Positions 1-11,604 of a stretch of 64,000 bases of DNA are shown piece after piece (within the stretch, counting starts at the first letter, position 1; every line of letters starts with the position of its first letter). The notes below the pieces were generated by a model. That model worked only from the letters and a program-made list of their open reading frames with translations. It was not told the DNA's origin and made no database searches. Source of the stretch: Tethya wilhelma. Its lineage: Eukaryota; Porifera; Demospongiae; Tethyida; Tethyidae. The position numbers and the translations under genes are program-made. The stretch is taken from the NCBI GenBank assembly GCA_964030475.1, contig CAXIPT010000037.1:20128-84127 (forward strand), read 5' to 3'.

Positions 1-1
1 T

Positions 2-655
2 GCTCGCAAGTCAAAGGAGCTAAAGGTACCGCCCACTTGTTCTACACCAGTATTCAAGGTTGAGCCACCTGGACAAACATGTGATAGTTGTGGTCGCGCT
101 GATCACCTTAGGCGAGACTGCAAGTTTCGTAATGCCCGTTGCCACAAGTGCAAGAAGGTGGGGCACATCGCCTCAGTGTGTCGCTCAAGGTCCTCCTCAA
201 AACCACACAAAGGTGCTGTTAAGAAAGCTAAGTGGTTGGCTGCAACAGAGGTTACTACTGATGAGTCAGCAAGTCCCTCCCCTGTTGAAGAGCTTCCCTT
301 GTTTGTGGTCAAAGAGAGATCACATTCACCTCCATATGTAGTGGAGTTGCAGTTGAATGAGGTACCCGTCACTATGGAAGTCGACACAGGGGCCGCAGCA
401 TCTCTGGCACCAGCCGCAGTCATAGCTCCCCTCCTAGAGTCCGGGCACCTAGAGCCTACCTCGACAGTACTCAAGACGTACACAGGTGAACAGATCCCAG
501 TGAAGGGATTATTGTCAGTGAATGTATCCTATGGTGGACAGAATCACCCGGATATGAAGCTCTTGGTGGTTGATGGAGAGGGTCCTTGTCTGATGGGCCG
601 AGACTGGTTACGTTGTATTCGTCTCGATTGGAGAAAGATAGGAAGAGTGTCTACC
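2..655 (+). pseudogene. Ty3/gypsy-like gag-pol fragment: two zinc knuckles plus retropepsin
   Basis: An open frame enters from the left edge and runs into the N gap. It shows two CCHC zinc knuckles in tandem (CX2CX4HX4C, starting CDSCGRADH and CHKCKKVGH, about bases 86-181), a polar linker, then an aspartic protease domain with the catalytic EVDTGAAAS motif near 380 and an LMGRDWL motif near 590, as in retroelement proteases. The order nucleocapsid, then protease, in one frame is the usual gag-pol junction of Ty3/gypsy elements. Reverse transcriptase would be expected in or beyond the gap and is not seen, so this is a partial copy. No stop or frameshift is visible in the part present. The retroelement origin is clear; the exact clade is inference. 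Confidence 0.85.
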
Positions 656-755
656 NNNNNNNNNNNNNNNNNNNNNNNNNNNNNNNNNNNNNNNNNNNNN
701 NNNNNNNNNNNNNNNNNNNNNNNNNNNNNNNNNNNNNNNNNNNNNNNNNNNNNNN
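656..755. other. assembly gap (100 N)
   Basis: Exactly one hundred undetermined bases, so an arbitrary-length scaffold gap. The gag-pol fragment is cut here. The sequence from 756 to 1152 holds one more N (841) and no convincing gene. Confidence 0.95.
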
Positions 756-1152
756 GTGCATACATGTGTGTACATCATCGTTAGTTATTGACCTATTACT
801 TTGTTTCTATTAGTTGTGCGTTTGCAACTTTGCAAATTTGNAAATTGCATGCAAGATTCATTTTTAATACAGTTTAATCGAAGATTAGACCAAGTTAACA
901 ACAGAGGATATAGCACAGGTCTGGTGTCGAGTCGTCGACTTGACTCGGGCGCGCCTAGCGCCTCGGTGCTTTGGGTGGTAAAGGTCGTCATGGCGAACAA
1001 TGATCATATCGACTTCGGTGCCGCGCCGGTGCACCGGTGCATGCTAGATAGCTTGGTAGTGCGCATGCGTCAATATTGGCCATTTCTGGAAAGAAACACG
1101 TTTTTTCTTCTGCCTCGAGTACTTGATCAGATCCGAAGGAATCACCACTCTA

Positions 1153-2532
1153 ATGGCTGGTAAAGGAAAGGAGAAGCTGTCTACGGAAGAAGTGGCAGAA
1201 GAAGTGACCAGCGACGACGAAAAGAACGAAGAGAACCAGCCAAGCAAAGAGACCCTGAAGCAGCTTTTGAAGGAGGTGCTGGCAGAGGACCCATCTTTGG
1301 TCAAAGGCTCAGAGTCTGTCAAAAATGGGTCGGGTAAGTTATTCACAGGGGATAGTTAACGTGTTCCTTTCAGTAATTTAAATTTAAAAAAAAAAAAAAA
1401 AAAATACAGTAGTTTCAATGTAATTAGGGGCCACTAGCCTGGTCTGGTGGTGTGACAGGATGGGGTATGTACCCTGGTTGGAGGTACGTGAGGTCGTCCT
1501 CCAAATGGAAGAGGGGATGTTTCCAAGTGTAAGGAGCTGGCAGAGGTGGTTGGATGCCAGCATGGTCTGGCGACAAGTGGAGCAGCTGATGGTGGCTAGA
1601 GTGCCAGCTTGGTCTGGTAACAATAGAAGCAGGAGATGGCTCTGGGCAGGTGACCTACAGCTAGGTCTGTAGTGTCTGTCGTTCAGGGATTCAGCCAGCA
1701 CACTGGACCTCGGTGTCCAAATCATTAACTAAGGTGAACTACCAATTGTTTGGCGGTCCACTAGCCATGGTCTAGTGGCAGTAGTCCCAGGGTCCAGTGT
1801 CTCTGATGACCCTCGTCAAGTTAGTTACATCACAGACTGGCTGGCCAGCCCCTAACCAGGGTGTGAACGATCTGTATGAATGGGGCTCCCTCTTCTGCAG
1901 GTAGGGGTTTGGGATCTATTCCGAATACAGCGGCAATTGCCAAATTGGGACTGCAGGAGATTGGCGAGCACTCTAAGAACCCCCCATCAGTCGAGTCTCA
2001 GCCTCCAAAGGAGACAGTCCAGGTGCAAACAGCTAGTACCCCTACTATTTCAGAACCACAGCCCACACCGTTTGTGCTTAGTGAAGCTTTACCGGCCATT
2101 CCAGCTAAGCTGGTAGCCAAAATTCAAAAAGGAGAATTTGTGGACATGGCTGAGCTGTTGAAAGACAACATAGAGGTGGACAGGCGTCGGGCCAGTGGTG
2201 AGCCATCAGTTGGCTCAAGTGGCTCTCATTACAGCAGGCGGGAGGTTCCAGATCTGTTGAGTTGGGTGCAGTGTTTCGGAACGTATGCAGCTGTCTTTGG
2301 TGCGAAATTCCCTGAAAAGATGGGCCAGCTCTGGGCTTACCAAACGATGGTGATTAGGGGGGCTCGCCGCAGTGGTGGTGAGGGTTGGAAGGAGTACGAT
2401 TCAGCCTTTCGCCAGCAGGCGGCATCTGCACAGTCACTAGAATGGGGGCGACTGAACACATCCCTCCACTCAACAACCTTCCTGGCTCTGAGTGACAAGA
2501 ACAAGGGAAAGATGTGCTCCAAGTGTCAGGAA
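1153..2532 (+). CDS. retrotransposon gag-like protein, two exons
   Basis: Exon 1 (1153-1333) starts at an ATG and encodes about 60 acidic, lysine-rich residues. It ends at donor GGTAAGTT in phase 1. Exon 2 begins after a TTCTGCAG acceptor at 1901 with exactly the two bases needed to keep frame, and runs to about 2532. The protein has a proline/threonine-rich linker, then a segment with LPAIPAKLVAKIQKGEF and YDSAFRQQAAS, which resembles gag-like proteins of cnidarian and sponge retroelements, and ends in CSKCQ, possibly half a zinc knuckle. An N at 2533 is followed by GTATTAAC, which could be another donor or a misjoin. No polymerase domain follows. An intron in a gag-like gene would be unusual for a retroelement and may mean a domesticated gene; the intron is predicted from phase and splice motifs only. 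Confidence 0.6.
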
Positions 2533-2601
2533 NGTATTAACACTCCTTTTAATTTTGTTACGAGCTAGTTTCAAGTATTAAATTACATCTCATGAAATTC
2601 A

Positions 2602-3250
2602 TGATAGTCTCACTACCTAGACTCTCCGCAAAAAATAGGAGAGTCTGGTGAACTATTATCTATGGGTACATGAACAGCACATAGTAAACTCATTCTCGTT
2701 TCCGGCATAATCTGGTATAATGACCACAATCATTTTCCATTATTAAGTGTAGATTACGTAATTTGATAGCACTTGGAATCAGCAAGGTGATCAAAGAAGC
2801 TTATTTTTTGTTGTTTCTGAGTGTTTAGCCAGCTTGAGTGATTCTTACACAGCAACGAAACATGGCCTGGTCTTGTGTTTGACTAACAAAATTGTAATTA
2901 TCCTGTGATAGTACTAGTACTGTTTGTTCCATAGCTCAGTCTGCATCACATTAAAATAGTAAGTGTGTGGTAAAAATTGACTCTTTCCATACTTAGCTTG
3001 TAGAGAGCACCTTCGCCACGAAGAAAGGTACTCTATAACCCACCTCTTGTTCTAGCAAAATCCAACCAGAGAGAAGTTTCTGTGATGAGCACTGAGCTGC
3101 CGCTGAGTTGCATTGCGGTTTGTTGATTACATCATCTACATACAACCCACAAACAATGATCATTACCAGATTTGATAATGAGAATATGTGCTAGCGCTGT
3201 TCACCAGAATCTCCCATTTTTTGTGGAGAGTCTGGCTAGCGAGACTATCA
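2602..3250. mobile_element. MITE family 1, copy 1 (~650 bp, long terminal inverted repeats)
   Basis: The ends are inverted repeats: TGATAGTCTC at the left and GAGACTATCA at the right, each followed by about 90 bases of imperfect complementarity that include a short internal hairpin (GACTCTCC...GGAGAGTC). There is no coding capacity. A second copy lies 200 bases downstream, so this is a multicopy non-autonomous DNA element. Confidence 0.8.
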
Positions 3251-3458
3251 TAAAATAGCCTAAGTTATACCCAGGCCCCTCCCATCCACGCTCTTATTGT
3301 GCTATCAGTGTATACTCTAGGCTTAGGTCAGATTGATTGTTTCCTGTCACATAAAATGGATTGACTAGACAGGCGCTCGTGGCCATGGGTATTCTGATCG
3401 AATTATGACGGATTAATTATCTTATTCGCAACTTAAGCTTAATTTTGGAGGTAAAAAA

Positions 3459-4076
3459 CTAGTCTCGCTAGCCAGACTCTTTGCAAAAAAATGGGAGAAT
3501 CTGGTGAACAGCACATAGTAAACTCGTTCTCATTACTAGAATCTGGTAATGACCATAATCATGTTCCATAAGTGGGTGCGGGTTGTAATCTGATAGCACT
3601 TGGAATCTGCAAGGTGATCAAAGAAGCTTCTTTCTGTTTTTTTCTAAGAGTTTAGCCAGCGTGAGTATTCCTACACAACGATGAATCGTGGCCCGGTCTT
3701 GTGTTTGACTAACAAGTGGGATGTAAGTACCAAGTAACAGTACTGTTCGTTCCATGGCTCAGTCATCAAATCAAATAGTAAGTGCGCGGTAAAATTGACT
3801 CGCTTTCCAAACTTAGCTTGTAGGGAAGGATAGAGAGCACCTTCGCCAAGAAGAAAGGTACAATATAGCCTCTCTCGTTCTAGCAAAGTCCAACCAGAGA
3901 GAAGTTTCTGTGATGAGCGCTGGGATGCAGTTGCATTGCGGTTTATTTTACGTCATCTACAACCCACAAAACATGATTGTGGTCATTACCAGATTCTGGT
4001 AACGAGAACGAGTTTACTATGTGCTGTTCACCAGACTCTCCCATTTTTTGTAGAGAGTCTGGCTAGCAAGACTAGT
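3459..4076. mobile_element. MITE family 1, copy 2
   Basis: Starts ACTAGTCTCGCTAGCC and ends GGCTAGCAAGACTAGT. It shares interior words with copy 1, such as CGGTCTTGTGTTTGACTAAC, TAAACTCGTTCTCATTA and CCAACCAGAGAGAAGTTTC. Terminal repeats are about 90 bases. It is non-coding. The sequence from 4077 to 4678 holds nothing else I can support. Confidence 0.8.
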
Positions 4077-4678
4077 GAAAAATCATGCATGAGCTATATA
4101 TAGTTAGGAACCTTGTGAGCCGTCAGACTGCATGCAATAGTCGGACAGCTAGTAGCATCAAATTATAGTGCCCAAAACTATAACTGCTAAAGCTATACAG
4201 TGACACCTGTACCTAGTTTCTGTTTGTGAATTATTGGTAACTTAGTGGTCGTCATGATTCACCACGAAATAATCCATATGGTCAGTGAAAGAGGATATGG
4301 GCGCCCAGATGAGAGGAAACCATTATATATTGGTGGTCTTCAGAATAGATAATGATTGTCAACAAGGGGAGGGGGTACCATTCCTATTTACTTGTAACAC
4401 ATGATGAATAGTGCACGTAAGCATTTAATGAGCTGTAAAAAGTTAAATTCTTTTGATCAACAAAGAATTTGGTAAATGCAGTAATAATATTTCAATCAAA
4501 ACCAATGTTTATGGCCAGAGGGTCAAAAGTCCAAAATTCAGCCTTTAAATTGGTCCCTCTCAGTGAATTAATCCTGGCTATCATGTTCCTGGGGACATGT
4601 GCATACTCCTACTCTACTGTTGGACTGTATCTAAATATGACCCTGATCTCTTTCTCCCCATGCATTCTCTAATTATAG

Positions 4679-5370
4679 GAACAAGTCATGACTGATTCAT
4701 TCTTAAAAGAGTGCACTCTTCTCAGTCATCTTCGTCACCCTCATATCGTCCAGTTCCTCGGTATCTGCTACCTGCCAGGCTCTCGTCTTCCCTTGCTTAT
4801 CATGGAACGACTGCTGATGAGTCTCGATGAGCTTCTCGAAAACAAAAACATGAGCATACCCTTTGACGCAAAGCTCTCCTTCCTTCATGATGTTGCTAAA
4901 GGGCTGTTCTTCCTACACAGCCAAACACCTCCTGTCATCCATCGTGATCTGACCGCTAGAAACGTGCTCCTCAACTCAGCCATGGTCGCCAAAATTGCAG
5001 ACCTTGGAGTGGCCAGGATTTTAAATCTTCAACCTGGCAGGGTGGCAGCTACGATGACAAAGAATCCTGGAAATGTTGTTTACATGCCACCAGAAGCAGC
5101 TGACGACTCCGCAAAATATTCCACTTCACTCGATATGTTCTCTTATGGCAATTTAGCCATTTTTACTCTTTCCCGTCAGTTTCCTGACCTGAAAGCAGCC
5201 ACATTTCTTGATCCTAAGTCATTGGTCGTTCTGAGATTGAGCGTCGTGAAGATGTATTCCAACAGCTCTATGCAGAAATGGGAACACAACACGAGTTAGT
5301 GATGTTGTCTGAACAGTGTCTCAGCAATGATCCTGAAGAACGACCATCAGCCAACCAAGTTATGGAGTGN
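4679..5370 (+). pseudogene. tyrosine-kinase-like protein kinase exon, N-lobe missing, frameshifted
   Basis: The exon opens after an AATTATAG acceptor and reads EQVMTDSFLKE in phase 0. It carries the alphaC region, hinge, HRDLTARNVLL catalytic loop, ADLGVAR in place of DFG, and YMPPEAA activation-segment end. Near 5215-5235 the frame shifts. The C-lobe then continues two frames away as IERREDVFQQLYAEM to ERPSANQVMEW, the normal kinase C-terminal helix with its ERP motif. The glycine loop and VAIK lysine are not found upstream, where MITEs occupy the DNA. It is a TKL-type kinase like the one at 9437. The shift needs one inserted or two deleted bases, so it is either a decayed copy or a consensus error. 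An N sits at 5370 next to a possible donor. Confidence 0.75.
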
Positions 5371-5537
5371 GTTCCTTTTATTTGTAGCATTACACCATGC
5401 ATGTTTCTCACGGTCCAATGATCAGACTGAGTGGCATTTTGTGGGTTTATGGTTGTATTATTGTATGTACATGTATGGGAAATTTTACAGCATTATAAAA
5501 AATTATTTATATTGAATTCAAGTGCATGGACACACAG

Positions 5538-5636
5538 GGTGGGACCACAGCATTGTACAGTGCTTGTCAAGGAGGATGTGAAAAGATAGTCCAGCTCCTG
5601 ATTCAAGCTGGGGCTTACATTGACGTTCAGACTAAT
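5538..5636 (+). pseudogene. ankyrin-repeat exon, type A (donor lost)
   Basis: One 33-codon ankyrin repeat (GGTTALYSACQGG...AYIDVQTN) directly after an ACACAG acceptor, in phase 0. In intact sister exons the donor is GTGAGT; here the matching bases are CTGACA, so splicing at this site should fail and translation would run into the intron. Confidence 0.8.
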
Positions 5637-5741
5637 CTGACACGGTTAAACAGTTCTGATGATCATTTAATAATTTTACCTCCTACATGGGAAATAGGAT
5701 GGGGAAGTCCAGGGGTGGAGATATGTGAGCTAGGGAGGAGG

Positions 5742-5932
5742 TACCGTAGATCGGGAAATTTTCGCCGTTAAAAAATTTTCGCCATGCACGTGCGCGAGTG
5801 GCGAAAATTAAACGCGCGAAAATTTAAAACGTATGGTGATCTTTACCGAATCGGTCAAAGTGGCGAAAATTAAACACGCGAAAATTAAACAAGCGAAAAT
5901 TTATAGCGGCGAAAATTTCCCGATGTACGGTA
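5742..5932. mobile_element. MITE with TACCGTA...CGGGAAATTTTCGCC ends
   Basis: The ends are near-perfect inverted repeats (TACCGTAGATCGGGAAATTT at the left; the right end reads the same on the other strand with one difference). The interior is a run of GCGAAAATTAAAC words. About 190 bp, non-coding, and embedded in the intron of the ankyrin array. Confidence 0.8.
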
Positions 5933-6012
5933 TACTTGTTTCATTACTAACTTCATATAATTGTGACTTGTCAAGGGAATTAAAACCTGCCGGTTTAACC
6001 GTTAGGAAATTG

Positions 6013-6073
6013 CTAAAACTGCATTTTACTCCAAAAACAATAGTATTGTTTTTGGAGTAAAATGCAGTTTTAG
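6013..6073. repeat. perfect 61-bp palindrome
   Basis: Two 30-base arms (CTAAAACTGCATTTTACTCC... and its exact complement) around a single G. The homologous place in the duplicate at about 21100-21135 has only one arm. The second arm was therefore probably added in this copy by a template-switch event. Confidence 0.9.
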
Positions 6074-8568
6074 TTTAATTCGCGTTTTTACGCGAAAAAT
6101 TTTTTCTTACATGGATGTGCTGCGCTATACATCTCAGGATGCTCCACACAAAATTTGAGGGGTGGAGCTGCTTCTGTTGCAGCCATGGAGTAGTCATAGC
6201 CTCGTTCATTTTACTTAGTTGCTAACACGGAGAACATAGTTGCATGCTATATGCTGTGCAACAAACCATAGCGAATATTAATGAGCAAGGCAGCTGCCTC
6301 TAAAAATGATTTATTATTCGATGTTCTCTCTCACTTATAAGCTGACTAATCTCAAAAATTTGCTACAGCACATAGACAGAAAGATAAGCTAAATTAAGCT
6401 TTGTACATGCTTGTCTAAGCCAAGCGCTTTCATACATGCAGTAGCTTGCTATACTCGTAGGTAATTAATGCCTTTTCCTGTACGGCGATTGCGTATACAG
6501 GTTATTTTGAGGCTTATCTTTGTTCTTAGAACTTACTGTACCTAGAATCTATCTCTCTACTAGCAAGCGCTTACCTCCTTGAGTCGATTAGCTGTCTCCT
6601 GGGTCTTTTTCCCAGCTATACTCGCTAAATGATTTTTAGTCCCCATGCATGCACGTGGCTGACTGCATGTGGTAATATTCAGCATGTACTGTACATGATC
6701 TAATTATGATACGGAGAGTATATACGGACTGCCCATAGTTTACCTAGCAACAACTTTACTAGAAGAATGCAAGGCATTGTGGGGCGAGTCTGAGTGAGTG
6801 CAGCTTTTGTTACATGAATTGTACAGCTAATGTATGGCAGAATGCCAAAGTTATGGTAGAGATCTGGCTGTCAGTGTTCCAATGACTGTGCCTGTGGTGT
6901 GAACGTCAGAAGTTTGTTTACAGGAAGGATTGCTAATGAGATGTGGAGTCTAGGGTTGTATTCGAACTTTAAATCTTGGTATCTCCATAGATGTCTCTAT
7001 TGTCTATCATGGTATCTCTTACCCTCTGACTCTCTGACACTGTATGTTGAGCAAGCCTGGCATCACTGTTTTTCTCCTTGCAGTTTCTACCTATATATCT
7101 GCATGGGCGCTGCTATTAAACTGTTCCTGTGCTTTTCTCTCATAAGATATGCTTAGCAACTGTCTAAGTCTCACAACCTCTGAGCTATTAGCAGAACCAT
7201 TTCTCAACTGTTCTGCTCTAGCTGCCTCTGTCTGATTTCTCGATCGACTGTCTCGAAAACACGTGCACACTCTAACTCAAGTGACTTAAGGACCGGGACA
7301 GCTGGTCTGCAGCATAAAAATGGTCAACTTTCAACCTCCTCCCTGACAAAACTCCTATAGCTGCAATGTACAAACAATTGTATTATTTGGGTAGACCATT
7401 GTATAAGAAAGCTGGATATAATTAAAAACCACACCCACTAATTAATTAGTAGCCACGTGGTACACGTAAACAAAAGCTGTTCACGGGTACATTTTGCAAA
7501 AAGCGGTGATGAAGATCCAAGAATTAAGTAAGTTTAACTCGTTAGAAAGTATTCCCTACTTAAACTATCAGGAGGAGAAAAGGCTACCATTCTTATGTAA
7601 GAATTTATTCCATAAAATGTAGTAAAAACAAATAACCATAAGAACATTTACCAGCTATATCTATCTACAACACAAAGGTTTACTTACCTCCTTGAAATAT
7701 ATTTATTAGGTATCCAAAAGGTAAACTTTGAGCACAAAAAACCTAGCTAAACTGTGGAGCAACATCACCGCTTTTAGCGTTTAGTAATTTGGCTCTAAAT
7801 AAGTGGGCGTAGTACAGGCTCTAACTTGCGCACGTGACGTTTACGTTGAAATTTGCATAAACATTCCTCATTAAGCGCATTGCGCGTGTGCGCGTTTACT
7901 CCAAGTCCTTAATGTACATGAGTAAACTTATATGCGCATGCATGCGTGAGTAATGCATGGTACATAGTATAGGTCGATCATTATGTTAATTAGCTAGAAT
8001 TAGCGTAGGCGAACGCACAAGACCCAATGATGACAGACAGACAGACAGACGCACCCCACGTACTACTCGCTATCTGCATGAGGCTCGAGCGCTCGCTCAG
8101 GCTGGCCCCAACATTTTCAACTGTTTTTCTAGGAAGCCACGAATGGAGGAAGGCCTAAATATATGTGGAATATCTAACTCAAAATTCACAGATTTTCCTA
8201 ACTGGCAGGTTTTCCCTTAGTTGCTAAATGTGGAGCATATAGCCGTTCGTATATGCATTGTTCTCTGCTTCAATCCTGTACGCAGCATAATATAGCATTG
8301 CATGCATGCAAAATTCATTTTTATGTTGTTAAGAATGGGTGTCGTTTCTAAGTGGTAGTGGTACTGGTTACACCCTGTTGGGTGGTAAAAGGTGTGAGTG
8401 GTACTGAGCCATGGATATACACCTTTACCACTTAGTGTTTACCACTTCAAGGGGTTAAAACCATGGAAACCTTTGATCTTTCATTTCTAACAGTGAAATA
8501 CCTTATATTCCTTTGTATATAGGGTTCTAATTTTTTCATGCACTGTTTCTATGTTACAATTGATGTAG

Positions 8569-8667
8569 GATGGCTGGACTCCTCTAATGAATGCCAGCTT
8601 TAAGGGTCATGAGAAGGTGGTTGAACTGCTCCTCTCAGCTGGAGCTAAGGTTGACCTACAGGATAAG
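8569..8667 (+). CDS. ankyrin-repeat exon, type B
   Basis: Thirty-three codons, DGWTPLMNASFKGHEKVVE...VDLQDK, between TGATGTAG and GTAAGA, phase 0 at both ends. The TPL and G-H-E-K-V-V-x-L-L motifs of the ankyrin fold are intact. Translation start and partner exons are unknown. The stretch 8668-9436 holds an N (8982), a poly-A run and no gene. Confidence 0.85.
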
Positions 8668-9436
8668 GTAAGATTTACTAGTACTGTGTCAGTGAGGGAT
8701 CACTCTCATCCATACCAGCATTTCCTCGAATTTTGACAACAGTTAGTATATATGCATGTACAAGATTAGTGGGGCAAAGCTCAATTGCTGTTCATTAGAT
8801 CGTCATGAAGGAGGTCTATGGGTAGTTTGTAACTGTACAAGTAAAAAAAAACATTGGAAATGTAATGAGACACAGGAATGGCTAAATCGTAAAAAGAACG
8901 CAAACAAGATGGAATGGCTGGTTAAAGTGTGCAGAATTCTTCCTGTATGGGCTGCATTTAACAATCTCCTTATTGAGTCTCNTCTGAAACTGCACGAAGG
9001 CAAAAAAAAAAAAGAATAAACAATGAACAATGAACAAAATAGTGAAAATAAAACAGCATGCACCCAATCCCCGGACCCCTTTGAACAAACTCTGCCCTAG
9101 TCTGCCATAAAAAACTATTCTGTTTCATGGACAAACACAACGATATTATTTAGAAGAACCATGCATGCGGCAAGCACATACATGCATCACTGTTATAATC
9201 TGAATTGAGTACTACATGGTTTAATTCTTATAATGACTCTGAACATCATGCATGTGATAACAATAATCCACAATGCGGCATTCTTAGCTATTGTGCAATA
9301 CGTGACATGCACATGATGTTGGTTATTATAAGTGTGTACATGTGTGTGGCATTGCATAATTCTCAGAGTGCTGTATTTGGAGTATTTGTGGGCTCCATGG
9401 TCACAGTGAACAGTACTTAACTACATTTAAATCGTC

Positions 9437-11604
9437 ATGGCTAGACGTCCTGACAATGAAGTGGGATATTCTTTTACTAATGTTCAAATCTTTCGTGATC
9501 AAGAATTAGGACATGGTTCTTACGGAGTTGTCTACAAGGCTAAATGTGACTCACTGCCATGTGCTGCCAAGTTGATCTATCCTGTTCTTTTTGCAGCAAG
9601 CCTCCCTACTGAACAATCTCCAGACAAGGAACACCGCCAACCAATGCAACGCTTCGAAGCCGAGTGTCATTTTCTTAGTCATATTAAACACCCAAACATT
9701 GTGCAACATTTGGGAGTGTATCACGATCCACAAACAAATGTACCTGTGCTTTTAATGGAACTCATGGATGAGAGCCTGACCCACTTACTAGAGACACCAC
9801 AAAATACTGTTTCATATCATTTACAAGTCAATATTTTACATGACACAGCATTGGCCCTGGCATTCCTTCACTCCAATGGAATCACCCACCGAGACATGTC
9901 AAGCAACAACGTCCTTCTAATTGCTGGGAGTCGAGCAAAGGTAACAGACTTTGGAATGTCAACGCTCACTAATTCTGCAGCTTCTCAGCTTGTATCACTG
10001 ACTCAGTGTCCAGGTACACCAGCCTACATGTCTCCTGAAGCTTTGGACAAGCCACCATTTTACTCTGAGAAGTTGGACTGCTTCAGTTTTGGAGTTCTAA
10101 CAATACAAGTCATCACACGACAATTTCCAAAGCCAACAGATCGATTTCAGATCATAGAGGTAGCTCATCCTGCACAGCCATCTCTATAAAGGTTCCAGCA
10201 CGATTCCCTGTCTCTGAAGAGGAACGTCGTCAATCTAACATCAGCCTCATCCCTGCAGCCCACCCTCTCCGACCCATTGCTCTCAGTGTATAAAGGACAA
10301 GGATATACTGAGAGACCAACAGCTGAAAAACTTTGCCAAACTCTTGAACAGTTAAAATCAACTGAACTATATGCTTCTAGCGTGCAACAGTTGCACACTG
10401 AACAAGTTTGTGACAGAGAGCATCAAATTAGAACAAACAAAAAACTCACTAAAGAAATAGATGAACAAGTTGAAAACTATAGACAACAGATTCAGGACAA
10501 AAATAGACAAATTCAGGACATCCTTCACCAGATTCAAGTCAAAGATCAACAGCTCCAAAGTAGGCAACAAGAAAACCAGCAACTTCGGACATTGTTGAAA
10601 CAAAAGAACCACCAGATTACTGAACTTCAATGAGGAGAAGTACAGCTTGGAGAGACACCACCTATAGAACACCCTCAAGACATTCAGCCTCAGCTACAAC
10701 AACTAGCACTAACGGATCCGACAAAAGTCAAAAGGAAAAAGCTTCAAAAGGGTTAACATTTAAATGGAGAAAGGGACCAAAAGCACCACGCAAAGTGAAA
10801 AGAGGATCTTCTACTATCATAGGAGACACTGTTTACATCAATGATCATTCATATGGAGATCAAAATGTCTATTCGTTCAACTACAGCACATCCACATGGT
10901 CAATTCTACCGAAGTGTCATGACTCTCAATCTACTCTTACAGCCATCAACAAGACACTCACAACAGTTGGAGGTCATGTCACAAACAAGCTATTCACCTA
11001 CCGTGACCACCAGTGGGTGGAGTTATATCCTCCAATGCCTACAGCAAGGTATTGTGCTACAGTTCTCTCTACAACCACCCACGTGGCTGCTATGGTGGTG
11101 TTTTTGGTGTAAATAGACTAGATTGTGTAGAAGTAATGGATATAGGTGCCAACCAATGGAGTATTGTAACTCAACTTCCTTATAAGACTATATGCTTCCG
11201 CAACACTTTGTGGAGATATTCTCTATTTCATGGGAGGCCTCACAGCAGACTCTAATAATGACTACTCAGTATTGTCTTGTCAGTTAATTCAAACAAGATC
11301 CAGCAAGTTACCATCTATGTTTAGAGGAAGCTCTAATGTTTGGTACCATCTTCCTGACTTACCAGTGAGGTATTCGGCCTGTGTAACTGTTAAAAGCAAA
11401 GTACTTGCTATTGGAGGACAACACAAGAATACAAGTTTCATATATGAACTCAATATGGATACATATGAATGGTGTCACAAAGGTGACATGAACACAAAGA
11501 GATCACTCTGCCTGGCTACAACCCTCCCTAACAATAACATCCTTGTTGTAGGAGGCTACACTGATGGGGGGCAGACAACAGATGAAACTGAACTACTATA
11601 CTGA
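9437..11604 (+). pseudogene. TKL kinase / coiled-coil / kelch protein, several frame breaks
   Basis: An intact kinase domain starts at the ATG: glycine loop GHGSYGVVY (residues 25-33), lysine 45 in CAAKLIY, HRDMSSNN (151-158), DFG (171-173), SPE (199-201). The frame stops at 10187 but the kinase tail continues one frame over (KVPARFPVSEEERRQ), then shifts again before ERPTAEKLCQTL. A glutamine-rich coiled coil follows (about 10380-10630), then TGA at 10631. After more shifts comes a kelch region (about 10740-11604) with GGHVTNKLFTY, EVMDIGANQWSIVTQLPY and ILVVGGYTDGG, spread over three frames. The kinase, coiled-coil and kelch order suits sponge-expanded TKL kinases. Five or more breaks within otherwise well-kept domains mean a young pseudogene or poor consensus. 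It lies on the same strand as the ankyrin exons and between them. Confidence 0.8.

Larger units (their letters stand above)
5395..8760 (+). repeat. segmental duplication unit, copy 1
   Basis: A block of intronic DNA that recurs, with gaps, at 15171-17060 and about 21075-23860. Shared landmarks are GCATGTTTCTCACGGTCC (5398), GATTGCTAATGAGATGT (6929), ACAGACAGACGCACCCCAC (about 8042) and CATGCACTGTTTCTATGTTA (8538). Copy 1 carries ankyrin exons 5538 (type A) and 8569 (type B), a MITE and a private palindrome. The long stretch from 5933 to 8568 has no gene. Confidence 0.75.

Noticed and set aside
103..483. Long minus-strand open frame opposite the gag-pol fragment
   Set aside because: It is a shadow of the zinc-knuckle/protease frame, which carries recognisable motifs.
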